Below are positions 1 through 6,696 of a stretch of DNA of 10,918 nt, piece by piece. The notes under the pieces are model-generated. The model ran no database searches. It was given only the letters and a program-made list of their open reading frames with translations, and was not told where the DNA came from. This stretch comes from Actinomycetota bacterium (GTDB lineage Bacteria > Actinomycetota > Thermoleophilia > Gaiellales > Gaiellaceae), in NCBI GenBank assembly GCA_013812265.1, contig JACCTQ010000090.1, positions 1 to 10,918 on the forward strand. The letters are read 5' to 3'. How positions within the stretch are numbered: the stretch's first letter is position 1; each line of letters starts with the position of its first letter. Position numbers and translations under genes: made by a program.

Positions 1-64
1 TGCCGACCCCACGCCGCGGCCGCCCTGTGCAGCGTAGGATGCGGGCGACTGGATCGAGTTCTGC

Positions 65-72
65 GGAGGAGG
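65..72 (+). promoter_or_regulatory. Ribosome binding site of the RskA-like gene
   Basis: GGAGGAGG lies 7 nt before the ATG at 80. It fixes the start of the gene. The 79 nt upstream show no other convincing feature; one frame ends with TAG at 35-37 and could be the tail of an upstream gene, but 11 codons are too few to identify. Confidence 0.7.
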
Positions 73-79
73 CACCACC

Positions 80-1006
80 ATGCGGCGTTTGCTCGGGCTC
101 GGGGCGCTTGTCACCGGCCTCGCCTACTTTTTCCACCCCACGCACGGTCTGGAGCGACGCCGTCGTGCGCGGGCCTGGGTGCTCGGCGGCTTCAACCGCG
201 TGCGCGAGCGCGAGCCGGAGATCGAATCGGCCGCCGTGGGCTACGTGACGGCCGACCCTCCGGTAGCTCCTGAGCCCGTAACCGCCTCGGAGCCGGTCGC
301 TCCGGCGGCGGTCCCCGATCCACTGCCGGAGGTGCCGACGATGGTCGCGGCCTCCGCGGCGGCTGCGCCCGAGGGCGAGGCGCCGAGCCTCGTCGATCAG
401 CCCGAGCGGCCGACACCCGTCGTCATCGCCGAGCCCGTTCAGCCCACGGCCCCGACGCCGCTGACGGAATGGGTCGAGCACGACGACGAGGCCCGGGCGG
501 AGATCACCAACGGCCGCACGCCGTCACGCACCGTTCTCTCCGCGGCGATCGTGACCGCCGTGGCGGCAGCGGCGCTGGCGGCCGGGCTCGTGGCCTGGAC
601 GCTGTGGCCCTCGGACTCGTCGGAGTCCGACCGCGTGGCGCTCGCGAGTGCCCAGGCGCTCGCCGACGACCAGGCGCGTGCGATCGAGATCCTGTCGAAT
701 CCTTCCAAGCGCGTGCCGGTGGCGGGCGCGAAGGGCCGCCTCGTGCTCGTGTTCGGCGCGAAGGGACAAGCGGCCCTCATCGTCTCCGGGGTGGAACCAG
801 CCCCGGCCGGTAAGACCTACGAGGCCTGGGTGATCGCGGGCAAGAAGCCGAAGCCCGCAGGCTTGTTCGGAGGTGGGGGTGGTCACGTGGTCATTCCGCT
901 CACGAAACCGGTGCCGAAGGGGGCGCTGGTCGCGGTGACGCTCGAGCCGGCGGGAGGCGTCCCTTCGCCGACGAGCACGCCGCTCTTCGCCGTCAAGCGG
1001 GCCTGA
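80..1006 (+). CDS. Membrane protein with C-terminal anti-sigma-K (RskA-like) domain
   Basis: A 308-residue protein. The N-terminus (about 1-40) has a short hydrophobic stretch followed by FFHPTHGLERRRRAR, similar to the 'YFxDPxxGxRRR' motif seen at the start of YtxH-like and some BON-domain envelope proteins. Residues 55-130 are a Pro/Ala/Glu-rich linker. Residues 151-176 form one clear transmembrane helix. Residues about 211-306 resemble the extracytoplasmic RskA C-terminal domain (GKTYEAWVI, PAGLF, VAVTLEPAGGVPSPTSTP). The N-terminal zinc-binding anti-sigma domain of RskA proteins is absent, so regulation of a sigma factor is not shown; a sensory or structural envelope role is equally possible. 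The ATG start is supported by GGAGGAGG at 65-72, 7 nt upstream. No sigma factor gene lies next to it in the window. The gene converges on the transporter gene, with a 34-nt spacer. Confidence 0.75.
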   Translation: MRRLLGLGALVTGLAYFFHPTHGLERRRRARAWVLGGFNRVREREPEIESAAVGYVTADPPVAPEPVTASEPVAPAAVPDPLPEVPTMVAASAAAAPEGEAPSLVDQPERPTPVVIAEPVQPTAPTPLTEWVEHDDEARAEITNGRTPSRTVLSAAIVTAVAAAALAAGLVAWTLWPSDSSESDRVALASAQALADDQARAIEILSNPSKRVPVAGAKGRLVLVFGAKGQAALIVSGVEPAPAGKTYEAWVIAGKKPKPAGLFGGGGGHVVIPLTKPVPKGALVAVTLEPAGGVPSPTSTPLFAVKRA

Positions 1007-1040
1007 GCGGCCGAAGAACTCGCTGGCCAGAGCTCCTAGG

Positions 1041-1931
1041 TCAAAGCTGGTGAACGTCCGGTTGAACGACGCCGCGGGCCACTCGTCCGCGTAGAAGCGC
1101 GTAGACGATCAGGAGGGTCGTTCCGGCGAGGACGAGCGGGATGACGATCACGTCATTCGGCACGTCGAGCAGCTTCATCCCGCTGAGAAAGAGGACCATC
1201 GCAAGTGCGATCCGCAGATAACGATCCGGGAGCCCGATGGTGACCTGGCTGCCCAGGAGCACGCCCGGGATCGACCCGACCAGCAGCCAGGCGGTTGCGC
1301 GCAGGTCGACGTTCCCGGCGGCGAGGTGGCCGGCGCCGGCCACCCACAGCAGGGCGGCCGCGTGGAAGATGTCCGTACCGACGACCTTGGCCGAGCGAAG
1401 CGGGAAGAGGATGAGCATGCTCAGGCCGAAGAAGACGCCCGTCCCAACCGACGTCAGACCTACTATGAGTCCTCCGAAGAAGCCGATGATCACGGCTGCG
1501 ATCCGGTCTCGCTTCGTCAGCAGGAACGGAGCGTTGCTCTTTTCCTGGTAGCGAATGAAACTCTTGGCGAGCAGGCCCAGCCCGCCGACGAGCAACGCTC
1601 CGCCGAGCACCTGCGCGCCCACGGATTCGGTGTTGTCGCCGTAGCGGTGCTTCAGCCAAGTGGCCAGCGCCACACCGAGCAACGATGTCGGAGCACTGGC
1701 GAGCAGCATCCAGCCGCTGAGCCGGGCGTGGACGGTGCCGAGACGCCGGTGCCGCAGGGCTCCGACCGACTTGAACACGGCACCGTGGAGGATGTCGGTT
1801 CCTATGGCGACGGACGGCTTGAAGCCGAACAGGAGCACGAGCAGGGGGGTCATCAGCGAACCGCCGCCCATTCCGGTCGCTCCCACGAGCAGACCGATGA
1901 GCAAGCCGGCCAGCGAGAGCTTCCAGTCCAT
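1041..1931 (-). CDS. TauE/SafE (TSUP) family sulfur-anion transporter
   Basis: A 296-residue polytopic membrane protein of the TauE/SafE (TSUP, formerly DUF81) family, whose members move sulfite, sulfate or organosulfonates across the cytoplasmic membrane. The internal two-fold repeat is visible: GLLVGATGMGGGSLMTPLL at 13-31 pairs with GLIVGLTSVGTGVFFGLSM at 154-172, and each is followed by a VAIGTDI/VVGTDIFH block (41-47, 183-190). About eight to nine hydrophobic segments are seen. The ATG at 1931 is chosen because it overlaps the sat stop by one base (TGATG), and the upstream in-frame extension falls inside sat and is not transporter-like. It is the last gene of the sulfur operon. It may export surplus sulfite or the sulfonate product, or import sulfate, as proposed for the related CysZ of Corynebacterium. 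Sequence alone does not give direction or substrate. Confidence 0.88.
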   Translation of the reverse strand: MDWKLSLAGLLIGLLVGATGMGGGSLMTPLLVLLFGFKPSVAIGTDILHGAVFKSVGALRHRRLGTVHARLSGWMLLASAPTSLLGVALATWLKHRYGDNTESVGAQVLGGALLVGGLGLLAKSFIRYQEKSNAPFLLTKRDRIAAVIIGFFGGLIVGLTSVGTGVFFGLSMLILFPLRSAKVVGTDIFHAAALLWVAGAGHLAAGNVDLRATAWLLVGSIPGVLLGSQVTIGLPDRYLRIALAMVLFLSGMKLLDVPNDVIVIPLVLAGTTLLIVYALLRGRVARGVVQPDVHQL

Positions 1932-3070
1932 CAGCCCTCTCGGTACGCGGCGATGAGCGCCTCCGCCACCTCGGGGCGCGAGAACTCGGCGGGCGGAAAC
2001 TCGCCCTGCGAGAGCAGCTCCCGCACCTTCGTCCCGGACAGGAAGACGTGATCCTCTCCCTCGTGCGGGCACGTCTTCGGCGTGGCCATCTGCCCGCACG
2101 CCCGGCAGAAGAACGCATGCTCGAAGAACATCGGCTCGATGTCGAGCTCGTGCGGCTCGAACTCATCGAAGATCTGCTGCGCGTCGTAGGTGCCGTAGTA
2201 GCTTCCCACGCCGGCGTGGTCGCGGCCGACGATGAAGTGGGAGCAGCCGTAGTTCTTGCGGCAGATCGCATGCCAGATCGCCTCGCGCGGGCCGGCGTAG
2301 CGCATCGCCGCCGGAAAGGAGGAGAGCACCACCCGGTCGGCGGGGTAGTAGCGGTCGAGCAGGATCCGGTAGCACTCGACACGCGTTTGCGCCGGCACGT
2401 CGTCCGACTTGGTCTCCCCGACGAGCGGGTGGATGAGCAGCCCGTCGACGGTCTCGAGCGCGCCCTTGGTCAGGTATTCATGAGCCCGGTGGATGGGGTT
2501 GCGGGTCTGGAAGCCGACCACGCGCCGCCAGCCGCGCTCGGCGAACAGGCGCCGCGTGCCGGCGGGGTCGAGAGCCAGCTCGGGGAACTCGGCGTCAGCG
2601 CGCTCGAACACCGTCACACGCCCGGCCAGGTACAGCGCGTGCTGCCGGAGCAGCCTTGCCACGCCGGGGTGCGCCTCGTCGGTCGTGCGGAAGCACTGCT
2701 CGGCCTCCCTCGTCCCGTCGTACTCGTACGCCTCCTGGACGTCGAGCACGGCGAGCAGCCTGCCGGCCTCGTCAGCGAGCGCCACCCGGTCAGCCTTCGG
2801 AGCGCGCTCGACGGCGAGGCACACCGGAAGAGACCAGGGCAGACCAGTCGCGAGACGCATCTCCTCGACGACTCGCTCGTAGTCGTCCCGACCCATGAAG
2901 CCTGCGAGGGGCGACAGGGCGCCGGAGGCCAGCATGTCGAGATCCGACAGCTCCCGGGATGTGAGCGTCAGCGTCTCCAGCTTGTCGACGCCCTCGGGCC
3001 GCTCGTCGGTGCGGTCCACGAGCTCGCCGCCGTGAGGTCTGATCAGACGCTCGGTCGCAACGACGCTCAC
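1931..3070 (-). CDS. sat: Sulfate adenylyltransferase (ATP sulfurylase)
   Basis: Converts ATP and sulfate to adenosine 5'-phosphosulfate (APS) and pyrophosphate, the first step of sulfate activation in the cytoplasm. The 379-residue length is normal for single-chain bacterial Sat. Visible signatures are QTRNPIHRAHE at 188-198 (nucleotide and sulfate site), GRDHAG at 282-287, a cysteine cluster CRAC...TCPH at 322-336 typical of the zinc-binding bacterial form, and SGTKVREL at 345-352. The start is taken as the GTG at 3070, which overlaps the cysC stop as GTGA (4 nt); the upstream in-frame extension is inside cysC and has no Sat character. The overlap suggests translational coupling with cysC, and its own stop overlaps the transporter ATG. 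It is the single-chain enzyme, not the CysDN pair. Confidence 0.96.
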   Translation of the reverse strand: MSVVATERLIRPHGGELVDRTDERPEGVDKLETLTLTSRELSDLDMLASGALSPLAGFMGRDDYERVVEEMRLATGLPWSLPVCLAVERAPKADRVALADEAGRLLAVLDVQEAYEYDGTREAEQCFRTTDEAHPGVARLLRQHALYLAGRVTVFERADAEFPELALDPAGTRRLFAERGWRRVVGFQTRNPIHRAHEYLTKGALETVDGLLIHPLVGETKSDDVPAQTRVECYRILLDRYYPADRVVLSSFPAAMRYAGPREAIWHAICRKNYGCSHFIVGRDHAGVGSYYGTYDAQQIFDEFEPHELDIEPMFFEHAFFCRACGQMATPKTCPHEGEDHVFLSGTKVRELLSQGEFPPAEFSRPEVAEALIAAYREG

Positions 3071-3702
3071 GCGGTTACCCCGGCGGCCACGAGTCCCAGC
3101 TCCTCGAGTCTCGTCATGATCAACTGCACCGATTCCTCCGGGCTGTGCTGCTCCGTGTCGAGGACGATCTCCGGGCTGGACGGAGGCTCGTACGGGTCGT
3201 CCACCCCGGTGAAGCCCTTGATCTCGCCGGCGAACGCCTTGGCGTACAGTCCCTTCACGTCGCGCCGGGCACACTCGTCGACCGATGCCCGCACGTAGAC
3301 CTCCACGAAGGGTCCCCACTCCTCGATGGCCATGCGCGCCCGTCGGCGCGTCTCCTCGTAGGGGGAGATGGCAGCTGCGATGACCGCTGCGCCGTGCCGC
3401 GTCAGCCGTGCCGCGACCCAGCCGATCCGCTCGATGTTCGTGTCGCGATCCTCCTTGGAGAATCCGAGCCCTTTGGAGAGGTGGGTACGGACGGTGTCGC
3501 CGTCCAGGTACTCGACGATCGCGCCGCGCCGCTCGAGCTCGGGCCCGACGAGATGGGCGATGGTCGACTTGCCGGCACCGGAGAGACCGGTGAACCAGAG
3601 CGTAAAACCGCCATCGCGGCGCGCGCGTGACTCGGGATGCTCGTGGGCGAAGATGCCATCCGGCTGCGCCGGATGGTTAGAAGTCGCCGCGTCGTTGGTC
3701 AC
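3067..3702 (-). CDS. cysC: Adenylylsulfate kinase (APS kinase)
   Basis: Phosphorylates APS to PAPS with ATP. The 211-residue protein carries the P-loop GLSGAGKS at 39-46, DGDTVRTHL at 67-75, KGLGFSKEDRDTNIERIG at 77-94, the ISPYEETRR segment at 112-120 and the lid motif FTGVDDPYEPP at 164-174, all typical of CysC. The N-terminal 30 residues are a hydrophilic extension beyond the kinase core. The start is the GTG at 3702, with GAGGAG 5 nt upstream. It is the only junction in the operon with a real gap (70 nt after cysH), and that gap follows a strong hairpin, so cysC-sat-transporter may be transcribed at a different level from the genes before it. PAPS may feed CysH if that enzyme accepts it, or be used for sulfation. 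Confidence 0.96.
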   Translation of the reverse strand: MTNDAATSNHPAQPDGIFAHEHPESRARRDGGFTLWFTGLSGAGKSTIAHLVGPELERRGAIVEYLDGDTVRTHLSKGLGFSKEDRDTNIERIGWVAARLTRHGAAVIAAAISPYEETRRRARMAIEEWGPFVEVYVRASVDECARRDVKGLYAKAFAGEIKGFTGVDDPYEPPSSPEIVLDTEQHSPEESVQLIMTRLEELGLVAAGVTA

Positions 3703-3769
3703 TTGTTCTCCTCACCTAGGACGTCTGTGGAAGCCGCTGCAGTTCGCCGTGCAGGGGCGTCACTCGTAA

Positions 3770-3803
3770 CCTTCACGTCGAGGCGGGAGCCTCGACGTGA
3801 AGG
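3770..3803 (-). terminator. Perfect 15-bp hairpin over the end of cysH
   Basis: CCTTCACGTCGAGGC at 3770-3784 and its exact reverse complement at 3789-3803 flank a 4-nt loop. The stem covers the last eight or so codons of cysH and its TGA. No T-run follows on the minus strand (TTACGAG), so it is not a canonical intrinsic terminator. It could be a U-less terminator or attenuator, or an mRNA 3'-end stabiliser or processing site that sets cysC-sat-transporter expression below that of the first five genes. The structure is seen directly; the function is inferred. Confidence 0.65.
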
Positions 3804-4477
3804 CCGCACTCGAGCTTGTCCGAGCCCGCCCAGCGGCCCGCTCGCTCCTCCTCGTCGGGCCGGGTCGGCTTCGTGCAGGGCATGCAGCCGATCGAGCGGT
3901 AGCCGGTCTCGTGGAGCGGGTTGTAGGGGATCTCGTTGACTTTGATGTAGGCCCACACTCGTTGCTCGTCCCAGTCCACGAGGGGGTGGACCTTCCAGAC
4001 GCCGTAGCGCTCCGACCACTGGAGCTTCGGCGTCTCGGCCCTGCTCGGCGACTGGTCACGCCGGATGCCGGAGATCCAGGCGTCGTAGGGCTCGAGGGCT
4101 GCGATGAGCGGCTCCACCTTGCGCAGATGGCAGCAGCGGTCGGGGTCTCGCTCCCACAGATTCGGTCCCTCGTGCCTGTGCTGCTCCGCAACGGTGAGGA
4201 CGTCGGGCTGGATCAGGTTCAGGCCGTAGCGGCGAACGAGCCGGTCCCGCGTCTCGTAGCTCTCGCGAAAGAAGAGGTGGGTGTCCAGCTCGATCACGTC
4301 GAGCGGCAATCCCAGCTCGGCGACCATGTGCACGAGCGCCGACGATTGCTTCTGCCAGGAGCAGGTCAGGCACAGCTGGTCGCCGAACTCGGCGTAGCCC
4401 CAGCGCAGAAGCTCCTCCGCGCCCATCGCCTCGACGTCGGGGCTGTTCGACTCAGGAAGCGGCGGCGCGCTCGCCAT
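3773..4477 (-). CDS. cysH: Assimilatory APS/PAPS reductase, [4Fe-4S] type
   Basis: Reduces APS (possibly also PAPS) to sulfite with thioredoxin as donor. The 234-residue protein shows a modified PP-loop TCSWQKQS at 38-45, the GIRRDQSPSR block at 137-146, the iron-sulfur ligands CC at 115-116 and CMPC at 198-201, and the C-terminal catalytic motif ECGLH (Cys224). The CC/CxxC set marks the [4Fe-4S] class, which usually prefers APS; the Bacillus enzyme is known to use both. The ATG at 4477 has AAGGAGGT 8 nt upstream, inside the end of the ComA-family gene, and the two genes overlap by 26 nt. The stop codon is buried in a 15-bp hairpin. The sulfite product is the substrate of the upstream neighbour, and no sulfite reductase gene is in the window. 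Confidence 0.94.
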   Translation of the reverse strand: MASAPPLPESNSPDVEAMGAEELLRWGYAEFGDQLCLTCSWQKQSSALVHMVAELGLPLDVIELDTHLFFRESYETRDRLVRRYGLNLIQPDVLTVAEQHRHEGPNLWERDPDRCCHLRKVEPLIAALEPYDAWISGIRRDQSPSRAETPKLQWSERYGVWKVHPLVDWDEQRVWAYIKVNEIPYNPLHETGYRSIGCMPCTKPTRPDEEERAGRWAGSDKLECGLHVEAPAST

Positions 4478-5225
4478 GGAGCAAGACCTCCTTCAGCGTG
4501 TCCGCGCGCAGCCCGAGCCGAAGCGTCTCCAGCGGGATCACTTCCTCCGGCGCGATGTTTCCGAGGTTGACCTCAGGGCCGAAGACCTTGACGAACCAGG
4601 CTTGAGCCGACTTCGTGGGGGCCTCGAAGATGACGTCGCGCAGGTCTACGACCTCCGCGATAGAAAGAACAACACCGGATCTCATATCGCCCTCCCGGGT
4701 GAACAAGCCCGCCGTCGCGCCTTCTCGAGCCTCTGTGATGACCTTCCACGCCCCGGCGCTGAGCTCCTCCTGAAGCCACCGCGTCCACTCTGCGTCCGTG
4801 AACTCCACCGACGAATCCTTCGAGCCGACCTCGGACAGCACCGTGAAATCCCGGGCCAGCTCGTCGATCAGCTCGAGCTTCCGCTCGCGTGGAATCTCGA
4901 CTGCGCCGTCGGAGATCTCAACGTGCGTGAACCCGTGGTCGGACAACCAGCGCCGGTACTCATCCAGCTTGTCCCGCGCGTAGACCGCTTCCATGAAGGT
5001 TCCGCCGGGAACGACCGGCTTCTCGAACGCCCGGTAGATGTCCAGCTTGCGCGGGAGATTCTGGGTCACGTAGCCGGTGCCCCAGCCGAGCTTCACGATG
5101 TCCACGTAGTCGCCAGCCGTCTCGAGCAGATCCTCCACAGCGCGCGGGCCGAGGCCCTTGTCGATCACGTGCGTGAGGCCGGCGGAGCGCGGCGGCAGGC
5201 CGAGGAAGCCGTCAGAGCCTGGCAA
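4452..5225 (-). CDS. comA: Phosphosulfolactate synthase (ComA family)
   Basis: Adds sulfite to phosphoenolpyruvate to form phosphosulfolactate, the first C-S bond step of coenzyme M synthesis in methanogens and of sulfolactate synthesis in Bacillus spores (YitD). The 257-residue length matches the family (about 250). Family blocks run through the protein: FLGLPPRSAGLTHVIDKG at 7-24, DYVDIVKLGWGT at 39-50, VVPGGTFME at 71-79, HVEISDG at 101-107, VLSEVGSKD at 129-137, then EAPTKSAQAWFV and FGPEVNLGNI (201-224) and LRLGLRADT at 235-243. I choose the TTG at 5225 because GGAGGG lies 5 nt upstream and the conserved block begins six residues later; the in-frame upstream codons lie inside the hydro-lyase beta gene, which it overlaps by 14 nt. 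The gene sits between the hydro-lyase beta gene and the sulfite-producing CysH. No ComB phosphatase, ComC, ComD or ComE is in the window. Confidence 0.92.
   Translation of the reverse strand: MPGSDGFLGLPPRSAGLTHVIDKGLGPRAVEDLLETAGDYVDIVKLGWGTGYVTQNLPRKLDIYRAFEKPVVPGGTFMEAVYARDKLDEYRRWLSDHGFTHVEISDGAVEIPRERKLELIDELARDFTVLSEVGSKDSSVEFTDAEWTRWLQEELSAGAWKVITEAREGATAGLFTREGDMRSGVVLSIAEVVDLRDVIFEAPTKSAQAWFVKVFGPEVNLGNIAPEEVIPLETLRLGLRADTLKEVLLHGERAAAS
4486..4493 (-). promoter_or_regulatory. Strong ribosome binding site of cysH
   Basis: The minus strand reads AAGGAGGT, a near-perfect anti-16S match, 8 nt before the cysH ATG at 4477 and inside the coding end of the ComA-family gene. It is the best Shine-Dalgarno match I see in the operon. 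Confidence 0.75.
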
Positions 5226-5796
5226 TGATTCCCTCCAGCCGCTCGCGTGCGGCCTCCTGGACGTCGTGGTAGAGGGATGTCCCATGCGAGTCGATCCCGA
5301 CCGTGAGCGGCCCGAAGTCCTTCACGCGGAACTTCCAGAGGCACTCGGGCATCAAGTCCTCCCAGGCGACCTCCTCGATCTCTTCGATCTGCGTCGTCTC
5401 GAGCGCCGCGGCGCCGCCGACGATGGCGAAATAGACCATTCCGAGCCGCCGCATCGGCTCGATCGCCTCGTCCGGCAGGCCCCCTTTGCCGCAGATGGCG
5501 CGTACGCCGTAGCGCTCGCCGAGCGGCTCGGTAAACCGGACCATGCGGGCGCTCGTCGTCGTCCCGATGCAGAGCTTCTCGTAGCGGCCCGGTCCGACCT
5601 TGCGCACGTTCGGGGCCGTGTGCAGGAGCAGCGCTCCCGCCAGGTCGATCGGCGGCTCGACGCCCTGATCGAAAATGCGAATCTGGGTGCGGTCGCGGAT
5701 GCCGATGATGTGACCGTCGACCGTCACCTCGTCGCCCGCGCGGAGGCTCCGGATCTCCTCCTCGCTCGTCGGGAACGTGAGCCGGTGCGTGGCCAT
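5212..5796 (-). CDS. Class I fumarase-type hydro-lyase, beta subunit
   Basis: The 194-residue partner of the alpha subunit, matching the C-terminal domain of class I (iron-sulfur) fumarases and tartrate dehydratases. Family features kept are LRAGDEVTVDG at 18-28, TTSARM at 80-85 (substrate-binding Arg84 by family alignment), GKGG at 103-106, VYFAIVGGAAALE at 121-133, the DLMPECLWKFRVKDFG block at 147-162 and IDSHG at 168-172. The usual ARDAAHKR motif is instead IRDRTQIRI at 33-41, and the usual YVGP region reads LLHTAPNVRKV at 57-67, so parts of the pocket differ from ordinary fumarases. The start is the ATG at 5796, 2 nt after the alpha stop; a GTG at 5802 overlapping that stop is an alternative. 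The usual substrate class is malate/fumarate or tartrate, but context suggests a sulfonated analogue. Confidence 0.85.
   Translation of the reverse strand: MATHRLTFPTSEEEIRSLRAGDEVTVDGHIIGIRDRTQIRIFDQGVEPPIDLAGALLLHTAPNVRKVGPGRYEKLCIGTTTSARMVRFTEPLGERYGVRAICGKGGLPDEAIEPMRRLGMVYFAIVGGAAALETTQIEEIEEVAWEDLMPECLWKFRVKDFGPLTVGIDSHGTSLYHDVQEAARERLEGIIARL
5231..5236 (-). promoter_or_regulatory. Ribosome binding site deciding a TTG start
   Basis: The minus strand reads GGAGGG 5 nt before the TTG at 5225, inside the 3' end of the hydro-lyase beta gene. No ATG or GTG lies between this site and the first conserved ComA block, which supports the TTG start of the phosphosulfolactate synthase. Confidence 0.65.
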
Positions 5797-5798
5797 TA

Positions 5799-6695
5799 TC
5801 ACGCCTCGCGGTCGAAGTCGACCGTGCCGTCCGCGCTCACGTGGACGCTCGCGCGCCGGGCGGCCCAGCACTGGTAATTGACAGCTACCGGGTTCAGCGT
5901 CATGTGCGTATCGGCGTGCTCGATGTGGCACTGCAACACGGTCACGTCGCCGCCGAGACCCATCGGACCGATCCCGGTCTCGTTCAGGAGCTGGTACAGC
6001 TCGTCCTCGAGTCGCGCGACGATGGGATCGAAGTTGCGCGTGCCGATGGGTCTCGCGATTGCTTCCTTCGCCAGGTACATCGCATAGTCGGCGCTGCCGC
6101 CGATCCCGACGCCGACGATCCCCGGCGGGCACGGCTTACCGCCGGCCCCGACGATGGACTCGAGCACGAACTGCTTGATTCCCTTCACACCGTCGGCGGG
6201 CACGCACATCTTCAGGAAGCTCATGTTCTCCGAGCCCGATCCCTTGGGCACGCACTTGACGTCGAGGCCGTCCCAGTCCGCGATGAACTCCCAGTGCACG
6301 ATCGGCAACCGATGGCCGATGTTCGGGCCGGTGTTCTCCCGCGTGATCGTGTGTACCGCGTTCGAGCGCAGCGGGTGCTCGAGCGTCGCCCTCGCGGTGC
6401 CCGTTTTCAGCGCCTCGTAGATCCCGGCCGGGTGAAGCGGGAAACCTTCTCCGACGCGACACGTGTAGACGGCGATCCCCGTGTCCTGGCACACGAGGTT
6501 CTTTTCCTCGTCGGCGACAGCGACGTTCCGGACAATCGTCTCGAGCACCCTGCGCCCGGGCACCGAGGTCTCCCGTGTCAGCGCCTCGGCCAGCGCGTCC
6601 CGCAAGTCCTGGGGAATGTCCTTCAGAGCCCAGACGTACAGGTGCGCCGCCGCATCCTCGACCACACCTTGCAGATCCGTCTCGACCATGGCCAT
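5799..6695 (-). CDS. Class I fumarase-type hydro-lyase, alpha ([4Fe-4S]) subunit
   Basis: The 298-residue N-terminal catalytic domain of the class I fumarase/tartrate dehydratase family, which adds or removes water at a 2-hydroxy acid using an oxygen-sensitive [4Fe-4S] cluster. Likely cluster cysteines are Cys69 in CQDTG, Cys189 in CPPG and Cys276 in QCWAARR. Further family blocks are ENTGPNIG at 120-127 (more often NTGDNTPA), PKGSGSENMS at 150-159, VGVGIGGSADYA at 194-205, GIGPMGLGGD at 241-250 and HIEHADTH at 257-264. The ATG at 6695 follows the flavoprotein stop by one base and has GAGG 7 nt upstream; Met3 is an alternative. It works with the beta subunit encoded next. An ordinary two-subunit fumarase is the default call; tight linkage to a ComA-family enzyme suggests it may act on (phospho)sulfolactate. 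Confidence 0.87.
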   Translation of the reverse strand: MAMVETDLQGVVEDAAAHLYVWALKDIPQDLRDALAEALTRETSVPGRRVLETIVRNVAVADEEKNLVCQDTGIAVYTCRVGEGFPLHPAGIYEALKTGTARATLEHPLRSNAVHTITRENTGPNIGHRLPIVHWEFIADWDGLDVKCVPKGSGSENMSFLKMCVPADGVKGIKQFVLESIVGAGGKPCPPGIVGVGIGGSADYAMYLAKEAIARPIGTRNFDPIVARLEDELYQLLNETGIGPMGLGGDVTVLQCHIEHADTHMTLNPVAVNYQCWAARRASVHVSADGTVDFDREA

Positions 6696-6696
6696 G

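Noticed and set aside
1..79. Promoter with TAGGAT at 35-40 for the RskA-like gene
   Set aside because: No matching -35 at the right spacing; a single hexamer in this context is not enough.
1932..2099. Longer N-terminus for the TauE/SafE transporter starting inside sat
   Set aside because: The added residues are the sat shadow frame and not membrane-like; the ATG at 1931 overlapping the sat stop fits the operon pattern and the family N-terminus.
1153..2382. Long minus-strand reading frame overlapping the transporter and sat
   Set aside because: The translation is Arg/Ser/Pro-rich shadow sequence with no family motif, while the overlapping frames carry clear TSUP and Sat motifs.
2048..3298. 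Long plus-strand reading frame (416 codons) opposite sat
   Set aside because: It is antisense to a well-conserved sat gene, low in motif content, and explained by high GC making stops rare in shadow frames.
3703..3769. Riboswitch or separate promoter before cysC
   Set aside because: Only about 70 nt, with no recognisable SAM-type fold and no convincing -10/-35 pair; only a ribosome binding site and a weak 5-bp inverted repeat are visible.
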